Part shown: one piece after another, positions 42,255 through 48,416 of the stretch
How the letters are laid out: every line of letters begins with the position of its first letter
Numbering within the stretch: position 1 is the first letter of the stretch
Assembly (NCBI GenBank): GCA_000474255.1
Contig: BATO01000047.1
Coordinates: forward strand, 1-48,416
Source: Aquipseudomonas alcaligenes MRY13-0052
GTDB taxonomy: Bacteria; Pseudomonadota; Gammaproteobacteria; Pseudomonadales; Pseudomonadaceae
DNA length: 48,416 nt
Direction: 5' to 3'
The notes under the pieces: model-generated
What the model was told of the DNA's origin: nothing
The model's database searches: none
Seen by the model: the letters and a program-made list of their open reading frames with translations, nothing else
Program-made: the position numbers and the translations under genes

Positions 42255-43379
42255 ATGCGCAGCCTGGCCAATATCTTCCACCTGGGGCTCAAGGAGTTCC
42301 GCAGCCTGCAGCGCGACTACGCGATGCTGGTGCTGATCCTCTGGGCCTTCAGCCTGGGGGTGTACAGCTCCGCCACCGGCATTCCGGAAACCCTGCACCA
42401 CGCGCCCATCGCCGTGGTCGACGAGGACCGCTCGCAGCTCTCCACGCGGTTGGTCAATGCCTTCCAGCCGCCGTACTTCCGCACCCCGGAACTCATTGAC
42501 CAGGGGCGTATGGACCGGGGCATGGACACCGGGCTCTACACCTTCACCCTGGACATCCCGCCGGACTTCCAGCGCGACGTGCTCGCCGGGCGCAACCCGG
42601 CGGTGCAGCTCAACGTCGACGCCACGCAGATGGGCCAGGCCTTCAGCGGGGCGGGGTACATCCAGAACATCGTCAACACCGAGGTCAACGAATTCGTCGC
42701 CCGTTACCGGGGCGCGAGCGCCATGCCGGCGGAGCTGGCGGTGCGCACGCTGTTCAACCCCAACCTGACCCAGGCCTGGTTCGGCGGCGTGATGGAGGTG
42801 ATCAACCAGATCACCATGCTGTCGATCATCCTCACCGGCGCGGCGCTGATCCGCGAACGCGAGCACGGCACGGTGGAACACCTGCTGGTGATGCCGCTGT
42901 CGGCCTTCGAAATCATGCTGGCCAAGGTCTGGTCCATGGGCACGGTGGTGCTGGTGGCCGCGGCGCTGAGCCTGGTGTTCGTGGTGCGCGGTTGGCTGGC
43001 GGTGCCCATCGAGGGCTCCCTCGGGCTATTCCTGGTGGCAGCGGCGCTGCACCTGTTCGCCACCACCTCCATGGGCATCTTCCTTGGCACGGTCGCGCGC
43101 TCCATGCCGCAACTGGGGTTGCTGACCATCCTCGTGCTGATGCCGCTGCAGATTCTTTCCGGCGGCACCACGCCGCGGGAGAGCATGCCCGAGCTGGTGC
43201 AGCAGATCATGCTGGCGGCGCCCACCACCCATTTCGTCGCCCTGGCCCAGGGCATCCTCTATCGCGGCGCGGGGCTGGAGATCGTCTGGCCGCAGTTCCT
43301 CGCCATCATCGGCATCGGCAGTGCCTTCTTCCTCGCGGCCCTGACGCGCTTCCGCCGCACCATCACGCAGATGGCCTAA
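42255..43379 (+). CDS. ABC-2 type permease (YhhJ-like)
   Basis: A 374-residue inner-membrane protein with one N-terminal helix (YAMLVLILWAFSLGVYS), a large extracytoplasmic domain (about 45-175) and five or so helices after residue 175. It starts three bases after the stop of the RbbA-like gene and should pair with that protein's membrane half. With the HlyD protein it forms a probable drug or lipid exporter that would need an outer-membrane channel encoded elsewhere. Confidence 0.86.
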   Translation: MRSLANIFHLGLKEFRSLQRDYAMLVLILWAFSLGVYSSATGIPETLHHAPIAVVDEDRSQLSTRLVNAFQPPYFRTPELIDQGRMDRGMDTGLYTFTLDIPPDFQRDVLAGRNPAVQLNVDATQMGQAFSGAGYIQNIVNTEVNEFVARYRGASAMPAELAVRTLFNPNLTQAWFGGVMEVINQITMLSIILTGAALIREREHGTVEHLLVMPLSAFEIMLAKVWSMGTVVLVAAALSLVFVVRGWLAVPIEGSLGLFLVAAALHLFATTSMGIFLGTVARSMPQLGLLTILVLMPLQILSGGTTPRESMPELVQQIMLAAPTTHFVALAQGILYRGAGLEIVWPQFLAIIGIGSAFFLAALTRFRRTITQMA

Positions 43380-43384
43380 GCGCC

Positions 43385-43661
43385 AGCAGCCCACCCTGTG
43401 CCGCGGTCATTTGGGCGCGACCGTAGAGCGGGGGAAACCCGCGTGGTTGTGTGCATGAACGTGTCGGGTTGCACCCGGCCTACGGGGGGCTGGCGACTCC
43501 GCTCCCGGGCTGAAGCCCGGGCTACGCAATGCCCCAGCCCAATGCTCCGGGCCCCATGGGAGCCCACCTTGTGTTGTGGTCATACAGGCGCGCATAACCG
43601 TAGGGCGGGTGAAACCCGCGTGGCGTTGTGCATGAACGTGCCGGGTTGCACCCGACCTACG
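43385..43661. repeat. Tandem pair of ~100-base repeats with a third palindrome between
   Basis: Copy 1 (43385-43484) and copy 2 (43559-43661) share AGCCCACC, a GGTCAT block, then a CGTAGGGCGGGTGAAACCCG-type arm, a GTGCATGAACGTG centre and a CGGGTTGCACCCG-type arm. Between them, near 43504-43525, CCCGGGCTGAAGCCCGGG is another palindrome. This fills the gap between two convergent genes (43380-43672), and no gene is seen in it. Confidence 0.75.
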
Positions 43662-43672
43662 TGGGAACGCCT

Positions 43673-44293
43673 TCAGTGCCCCAGCGCACGCGCCAGTTGC
43701 CAGGCGGCGAAGCCCAGCAGGAACAGCCCCGCCACCTGGTCGATGCGCCGTAGCAGGCGCCCGTCCAGGCGGTGGCGCACGGCGGCGACGCCCAGCGCCA
43801 GGGCCAGCCACCACAGCGCCGAACCGCAGAACACCCCGGCGACCATCAACAGCGCGTTCGCCGTGCCGGGCGCGGCGCCGGCGCCCAGGCCAGCGAAGAC
43901 CGCGACGAAGGCGAGGATGGTCATGGGGTTGGTCAGGGTCAGCGCGAAGACCGAGGACAGCGCCCGCCAGCCACTGCCGGGCTCCGCCAGGCTGGCGGCT
44001 TGCCGAGTAGGCGCGGTGCGCAACAGGCGGATGCCCATCCACGCCAGGTAACCCGCACCCAGCAATGCCAAGGGCGTGGCCAGCGCCACGAAGCCCTGGA
44101 TCAGCGCCTGCACCCCGAAGGCGCCCAGGGCACCGAAGCAGGCGTCGGCCAATGCAGCGCCGAGGCCGCTGAGAAAGCCGATGCGCGCCCCATGAAGCAG
44201 GCTGCGCTGGATGCAGAGCAGGCCGACGGGCCCCACCGGCGCGGCGATGGAGAGGCCGATCAAGGCGGATTTGAAGAACAGCGCTAAGTCCAT
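43673..44293 (-). CDS. LysE/RhtB-family amino-acid exporter
   Basis: A 206-residue membrane protein with about six helices and the family motif APVGPVGLLCIQRSLLHG near the N-terminus, then LTLTNPMTILAF in the middle. Family members export amino acids or related small metabolites. It is divergent from an Lrp/AsnC regulator, the usual arrangement for control by amino-acid level. The exact substrate is unknown. Confidence 0.88.
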   Translation of the reverse strand: MDLALFFKSALIGLSIAAPVGPVGLLCIQRSLLHGARIGFLSGLGAALADACFGALGAFGVQALIQGFVALATPLALLGAGYLAWMGIRLLRTAPTRQAASLAEPGSGWRALSSVFALTLTNPMTILAFVAVFAGLGAGAAPGTANALLMVAGVFCGSALWWLALALGVAAVRHRLDGRLLRRIDQVAGLFLLGFAAWQLARALGH

Positions 44294-44424
44294 CGGGCGG
44301 TACCGGGCAGGTGGCGGGATGGCATTATTTTGCGTGCCACTGAAGCGGCTTTGAATGCAGAAGCTACGGTAGTTATCGTGCTTTGCCTGAAATGCTCTCG
44401 TATTTACCCGTGAGGACCTTAATC

Positions 44425-44883
44425 ATGGAGCTTGATGCCAAATCCTGGAAAATCCTCCAGGCCGTGCAGGCCGAGGGGCGGATTTCCCTCACCGAGCTGG
44501 CCAACCGGGTGGCGCTGTCCTTGCCGGCCACCTCGGAGCGCCTCAAGCGGCTGGAGGAAGCCGGGGTGATCGAGGGCTATCGCGCCTGCGTCTCCGCCGA
44601 GCAGGCGGGCTACGAGGTGATGGCGCTGATCGGCATGACCACGCCCCAGCCGGACAAGGCGCGGCTGGTCGCCTTGTTGCAGCAGATGCCCGAGGTGCTG
44701 GAATGCCTCCACGTCACGGGGCAGGACTCGTTCGTGCTGCGGGTGGTGACGCGCAATATCCGCCACCTGGAGCGATTCGTCGGCAGCATCAATCACTTCG
44801 GCGAGACGCGCACATCCATTGTCATGTCGCAGCCGATTCCGCTGCGCCCACTGCAATCGCCGGAAGGCGTCGGGCAGGAATGA
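44425..44883 (+). CDS. Lrp/AsnC-family transcriptional regulator
   Basis: A 152-residue regulator: N-terminal helix-turn-helix (MELDAKSWKILQAVQAEGRI, LANRVALSLPATSERLKRLEEAGVI) and a C-terminal RAM ligand domain (about 70-145). The ATG at 44425 has GAGGA upstream; the earlier in-frame ATG at 44383 has none. It probably controls the divergent LysE-type gene through the 131-base gap between them. Confidence 0.88.
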   Translation: MELDAKSWKILQAVQAEGRISLTELANRVALSLPATSERLKRLEEAGVIEGYRACVSAEQAGYEVMALIGMTTPQPDKARLVALLQQMPEVLECLHVTGQDSFVLRVVTRNIRHLERFVGSINHFGETRTSIVMSQPIPLRPLQSPEGVGQE

Positions 44884-44917
44884 ACGCGGGATAGAGAAAG
44901 AGGGAAGGGTAGATGCA

Positions 44918-44944
44918 CTGAAGGCGCCTTATGGGCGCCTTCAG
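44918..44944 (+). terminator. Strong hairpin after the Lrp gene
   Basis: An 11-base perfect stem (CTGAAGGCGCC with GGCGCCTTCAG) and a five-base loop. The T run is weak on both strands, so termination efficiency is uncertain. Confidence 0.6.
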
Positions 44945-45020
44945 CATTTACGGGCTGGGTACATCGCTCAGACCTCGCGCGTGGTTCCTGGGTCGGGTTG
45001 CAAGCTGTGCAACGGCCTGA

Positions 45021-45584
45021 TCAGGAGACGCGGAAGCCCGGGGTGCGGTCGGAGCCGTCTTCGGCAACACGGAAGCCAGGAGTGCGATCGGAACCGTCTT
45101 CAGCAACGCGGAAGCCCGGAGTGCGGTCGGAGCCATCTTCGGCAACGCGGAAGCCGGGAGTGCGGTCGGAGCCATCTTCGGCAACGCGGAAGCCGGGAGT
45201 GCGGTCGGAGCCGTCTTCGGCAACACGGAAGCCAGGGGTGCGGTCGGAACCGTCTTCAGCAACACGGAAGCCGGGAGTGCGGTCGGAGCCATCTTCGGCA
45301 ACGCGGAAGCCCGGGGTGCGATCGGAGCCGTCTTCAGCAACGCGGAAGCCGGGAGTGCGATCGGAACCGTCTTCAGCGACGCGGAAGCCAGGAGTGCGAG
45401 CGGAGCCGTCTTCGGCAACACGGAAAGCAGGGGTACGGGCGGAGCCATCTTCGGCCAGGCGGTTGATGGTGCGCTCAGCGCCGCTGGCAAGGGTCTGCTG
45501 GGGCTGTGCGGCGTCCTGGGGCAGGGCGAACGCGGTAGCGGACAGGGAAGCGATGAACAGGCTGGCAAGGATTTGCTTTTTCAT
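45021..45584 (-). CDS. Exported protein of eleven tandem 13-residue repeats
   Basis: A 187-residue protein. Residues 1-21 form a signal peptide (MKKQILASLFIASLSATAFA), then a linker LPQDAAQPQQTLASGAERT, then from residue 44 eleven perfect-length units of the form AEDGSDRTPGFRV, and a final Ser. Units 1 and 2 have Ala instead of Asp at position 6, and unit 1 has PAF for PGF; the other nine are identical in protein although their DNA differs. GAGGCA precedes the ATG. The protein should be periplasmic or secreted, without cysteines and probably extended. I vaguely recall similar AEGGSDR-type repeat proteins in other pseudomonads (unverified); no function is known to me. Confidence 0.85.
   Translation of the reverse strand: MKKQILASLFIASLSATAFALPQDAAQPQQTLASGAERTINRLAEDGSARTPAFRVAEDGSARTPGFRVAEDGSDRTPGFRVAEDGSDRTPGFRVAEDGSDRTPGFRVAEDGSDRTPGFRVAEDGSDRTPGFRVAEDGSDRTPGFRVAEDGSDRTPGFRVAEDGSDRTPGFRVAEDGSDRTPGFRVS
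45022..45452. repeat. Array of eleven 39-base direct repeats (coding)
   Basis: Eleven head-to-tail 39-base units without spacers code the 13-residue repeats. Units differ at a few third-codon positions. They also keep an opposite-strand frame open (44998-45657), which is a shadow. Confidence 0.9.
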
Positions 45585-45970
45585 TTTGGGTGCCTCGTGG
45601 TTTCAAGTGGGGTTGAAAGTGAACACGAGGCCAATGTTACGGATGGAAAATCGATAAAAAAGTGGATACGGCTAATGGTCAACATCGATGCCGTCGATAG
45701 TTGTGTTTATTATATTTAAAAACAATGAGTTAGATATATTTGTGGTGTGTTTTTAGGGTGCTGAAATGCGCTGTAAAAGTCTTTTTCGTTAAATGACAAT
45801 AATCAATTAATTCGATTGATTGGCCTGTTCAAGCGGATTGTTCGGCTTCCTGGCGTATCGAGTGTTCGAGGAAAACAACGCGTGTGATGGGCCCGCCGCC
45901 ATCTCGTCGCGGTGTAAAGGGGCGGTCACTCAGGCTAGGCTATGGCCCTTTCCCACCATCGGATGGCGAC
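45585..45970. promoter_or_regulatory. AT-rich divergent region between the repeat-protein gene and yceH
   Basis: No gene is seen in these 386 bases. From about 45640 to 45830 the sequence is strongly AT-rich (for example TTTATTATATTTAAAAAC and TTAGATATATTTG), in contrast to the GC-rich surroundings. It probably holds promoters for the repeat-protein gene, and perhaps binding sites for MvaT-type silencers, but no single promoter can be chosen with confidence. Confidence 0.4.
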
Positions 45971-46624
45971 ATGTCCAGCGAGATCGAAACCCCCTTCAGC
46001 AACGAGCCCCTTTCCGCCGTCGAGGTCCGCCTGCTCGGCAGCCTCATCGAGAAGCAGGCCACCACGCCGGAGTCCTACCCGCTGACCCTCAATGCCCTGG
46101 TGCTGGCCAGCAACCAGAAGACCAGCCGCGAACCGGTGATGAACCTGACCGCCGGCCAGGTGGGGCAGGGCATGCGCAGCCTCGAAGGGCGCAGTTTGGC
46201 GCGCCTGGTCATGGGCAGCCGCGCCGACCGCTGGGAGCAACGTGCCGAGAAGACCCTGGAGCTGGTGCATGGCCAGCTGATCCTGCTCGGCCTGTTGCTG
46301 CTGCGCGGCCCGCAGACCCTCAACGAGCTGCTCACCCGCAGCAGCCGCATGCATGAGTTCGACGATGTCGAGCAGGTGCAGCACAACCTCGAACGCCTCG
46401 TCGCCCGCGGGCTGGTTACGCTGATTCCGCGCCAGGCTGGCCAGCGCGAAGACCGCTACATGCACCTGCTGGGCGAGAAGGGCGACCTGGAAGAGCTGCT
46501 GGCCGCGCGCCAGAGCGCCCCGGAGCGCAGTGAAAGCCGTGCCGGCAGCGATGCACGCATCGAGCAGCTGGAAGCCCGCGTCGCCGAACTCGAAGAGCGC
46601 CTGGCGCAACTCGAGGCGCGTTGA
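45971..46624 (+). CDS. yceH: YceH family protein (DUF480/UPF0502)
   Basis: A 217-residue protein of the YceH family: two winged-helix-like domains, beginning with [20 protein letters not shown] and including [20 protein letters not shown], plus a C-terminal coiled coil (about 196-217, heptads of Leu and Glu in [20 protein letters not shown]). Function is unknown. The ATG at 45971 gives the family's usual start; the frame is open upstream to 45884 without a ribosome site. Confidence 0.88.
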   Translation: MSSEIETPFSNEPLSAVEVRLLGSLIEKQATTPESYPLTLNALVLASNQKTSREPVMNLTAGQVGQGMRSLEGRSLARLVMGSRADRWEQRAEKTLELVHGQLILLGLLLLRGPQTLNELLTRSSRMHEFDDVEQVQHNLERLVARGLVTLIPRQAGQREDRYMHLLGEKGDLEELLAARQSAPERSESRAGSDARIEQLEARVAELEERLAQLEAR

Positions 46625-46723
46625 GCCCCATCTGCGCAACTCTTTGTCGCTTGGCGCGTTTCCCAGGGATGTCCGACCTGCCATCCTTGCGCGCAACCCT
46701 GATCCACAGCCTTTGAGGTAGCC

Positions 46724-47854
46724 ATGAAAATCAGCTCGGACTTCGATAGCGGCAATATCGAGGTAAAGGACGCCAGCAACCCCCAGCACGTACTGTTGGC
46801 GATGCGCCCGGACCTCAAGAGCCATCACTTCCAGTGGTTCCACTTCAAGGTCGAGGGCCTCACCCCCGGCCAGCGTCACGACTTCAGCCTGGTGAACGCC
46901 GGGCAGTCCGCCTATGCCCATGCCTGGACCGGCTACAACGCCGCCGCCTCCTACGACCACGTCAACTGGTTCCGCGTGCCCAGCCACTTCGACGAGAAGG
47001 GCCTGCACTTCGGCCTGCAGCCCCGTGAAGGGCAGATCTGGTTCGCCTACTTCGAGCCCTACAGCCGCGAGCGCCACGATCGCCTGATCGCCGACGCCCT
47101 GGCCAATGCCGGCGCCGAGCTGTTCGCCACCGGCAAGAGCATCGAGGGCCGCGACATCCAACTGTTGCGCGTCAGCCGCAACCCGGCGGCCCAGCGCAAG
47201 GTCTGGATCATCGCCCAGCAGCACCCCGGCGAGCACATGGCCGAGTGGTTCATGGAGGGCATCATCGAGCGCCTCAAGGGCAAGGCCGATGCCGAGTTGG
47301 AAGAGCTGCTGGCCAAGGCCGACCTCTACCTGGTGCCGAACATGAACCCCGATGGCGCCTTCCGTGGCCACCTGCGCACCAACGCAGCCGGCAAGGACCT
47401 CAACCGCGCCTGGCAGTCGGCCAGCGAGGCCGAGAGCCCCGAGGTGTTCTTCGTCCAGCAGCAGATGCGCAAGGTCGGTGTCGACCTGTTCCTCGACATC
47501 CACGGCGACGAGGAAATCCCCCATGTGTTCACCGCCGGCTGCGAAGGCAACCCCGGCTACAGCAAGCGCCTGGAACGCCTGGAAGACGAGTTCCGCAACC
47601 GCCTGGTGGATATCGGCGCCGATTTCCAGACCCGCTACGGCTACCCGAAGGACGAACCCGGCAAGGCCAACACCACCCTCGCCTGCAACGCCGTGGGCAT
47701 GGAGTTCGATTGCCTGTCGTTCACCATCGAGATGCCGTTCAAGGATCACGACGACAACCCCAACCGGGAAACCGCCTGGGACGGCAAGCGCTCCATGAAG
47801 CTCGGCCAGGACGTGATCAGCGTCGCCGCCGCCATGGTCGACGGCCTGCGCTGA
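46724..47854 (+). CDS. M14-family zinc carboxypeptidase (cytosolic carboxypeptidase-like)
   Basis: A 376-residue peptidase with an N-terminal beta-sandwich domain (about 1-115) before the M14 catalytic domain, as in the cytosolic carboxypeptidase subgroup. Zinc ligands are His167 and Glu170 (QQHPGEHMAEW) and His260 (DIHGDEE); Asn227-Arg228 bind the substrate carboxylate; the catalytic Glu is Glu336 (TIEMPF). No signal peptide, so the enzyme is cytoplasmic. GAGGTA precedes the ATG. A strong terminator follows. Bacterial substrates of this subgroup are largely unknown. Confidence 0.88.
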   Translation: MKISSDFDSGNIEVKDASNPQHVLLAMRPDLKSHHFQWFHFKVEGLTPGQRHDFSLVNAGQSAYAHAWTGYNAAASYDHVNWFRVPSHFDEKGLHFGLQPREGQIWFAYFEPYSRERHDRLIADALANAGAELFATGKSIEGRDIQLLRVSRNPAAQRKVWIIAQQHPGEHMAEWFMEGIIERLKGKADAELEELLAKADLYLVPNMNPDGAFRGHLRTNAAGKDLNRAWQSASEAESPEVFFVQQQMRKVGVDLFLDIHGDEEIPHVFTAGCEGNPGYSKRLERLEDEFRNRLVDIGADFQTRYGYPKDEPGKANTTLACNAVGMEFDCLSFTIEMPFKDHDDNPNRETAWDGKRSMKLGQDVISVAAAMVDGLR

Positions 47855-47875
47855 CCGCCGCTGCGCCCTTGTGAA

Positions 47876-47913
47876 AACGCCGCCTTCCCGACAACGGGGA
47901 GGCGGCGTTTTTC
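47876..47913 (+). terminator. Rho-independent terminator of the carboxypeptidase gene
   Basis: A 14-base stem (AACGCCGCCTTCCC with GGGGAGGCGGCGTT, one G-U pair), a six-base loop and a T run. Confidence 0.88.
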
Positions 47914-48416
47914 GTTAGGGCTCCATCGCGGATGAATCCGCTCCCACGGCCCTCGCTCCTGGGGCTACCCGTAGGTTGGGCTGAGGTACGAAGCCCAACA
48001 CAGCAGGGTCGGACCTTGCTAGGACCCCTCGCTCTGCTCGCGAAGCTGGCGGCGCTACGCGTCGCTTGGCGAATGAATTGGCTCTGTCTGCGTTAGCTAT
48101 TGTGGTTTTAATGCAAGCCCTCAAGCACGGCCATTTCCGGGCGCCCAAGGGTTTGTGCCACCTCCACCGCATGGGTTTCGCTCCGCTCTACCCATCCTAC
48201 GAAAGTCCGTGCACACCACGTGGTGATGCGCTGGGCGAAGAAAGTTGGAGCAGCCGCTAAACGCCCCTTCCCAGAAGGCCGAGCGAATCGTCGTGGAAGG
48301 GGTTGAGCGACATGGATGTCGCGAGAGCCGCGATGGGCCAGGGATGGCCCTTCGCGGCGTGCCCCTGGAACGATGATGGAGCGAGGGAAGTCTGGCTTTA
48401 GCCAGACCCGTATGGA
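47914..48416. repeat. Repeat-rich right end with two hairpins
   Basis: No established gene is seen. REP-like pieces include GTAGGTTGGGCTGAGG (from 47971), TTGGCGAATGAATTGG (48064-48080) and ATGGGTTTCGCTCCGCTC (48171-48201). Near the edge a 13-base stem with one mismatch (48328-48340 with 48345-48357, loop GGGA) and TCTGGCT-tt-AGCCAGA (48391-48406) form hairpins. A 29-codon frame MDVARAAMGQGWPFAAC... (48312-48401) runs through both. It is recorded as possible only. Confidence 0.55.

Noticed and set aside
39537-42881. Very long minus-strand open frame (1114 codons) opposite the RbbA-like and permease genes
   Set aside because: It is His/Gly/Arg/Gln-rich without any domain, and it lies exactly opposite two well-supported genes; GC-rich third positions remove stops on the other strand.
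45022-45452. Possible CRISPR array
   Set aside because: The 39-base units are head to tail with no spacers and encode protein; no cas genes are present.
44998-45657. Plus-strand frame of ATRKPGVRSEPSS repeats
   Set aside because: It is only the reverse of the 39-base array. The minus-strand frame has a signal peptide, a ribosome site and synonymous-only variation; this one has none.

Overview
The window is high-GC DNA from a Pseudomonas-type gammaproteobacterium. Evidence is the mexS/mexT/mexE/mexF/oprN block in the order known from Pseudomonas aeruginosa, the catR-catB-catC-catA order of pseudomonads, an OprD-type porin, and many short palindromic intergenic repeats of the kind common in this genus. 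All identifications come from reading translated sequence and comparing with remembered families; no database search was run.

Region 1 (1-16871) is an apparently complete catabolic island for the plant hormone indole-3-acetic acid (IAA). A branched-chain-type ABC uptake system (binding protein, LivH, truncated LivM) is on the minus strand. Divergent from it lies a nine-gene run in the order iacH-A-B-I-C-D-E-F-G, then an OprD-type porin, then divergent catR and catBCA. The iac proteins should oxidise the indole ring and release catechol. CatA, CatB and CatC carry catechol to 3-oxoadipate enol-lactone. A perfect ATAC-N7-GTAT site between catR and catB is the likely CatR operator. No MarR-type iacR gene is present.

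Region 2 (17193-19997) is a three-gene operon of unknown function: an opine-dehydrogenase-like protein, a 3-hydroxyacyl-CoA-dehydrogenase-like protein and a NIPSNAP protein.

Region 3 (20386-28986) is the MexEF-OprN multidrug efflux system with its LysR activator MexT and divergent mexS. Candidate MexT (nod-box-like) sites sit upstream of both mexE and mexS, and the long mexT-mexE gap is filled with repeats.

Region 4 (29253-38224) is a mosaic of small units: an AraC regulator followed by a two-subunit molybdenum hydroxylase of the isoquinoline 1-oxidoreductase type; a quinone-reductase-like MDR enzyme; a LysR/SDR divergent pair; DUF2789 and VOC genes; a small lipoprotein; and two small uncharacterised proteins.

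Region 5 (38458-43379) is an HlyD/ABC/permease export operon like E. coli yhiI-rbbA(yhiH)-yhhJ. It is followed by a LysE-type exporter divergent from an Lrp/AsnC regulator. Then comes a striking exported protein made of eleven 13-residue repeats, next to an AT-rich stretch, then yceH and an M14 metallocarboxypeptidase. The right edge is intergenic repeat DNA.
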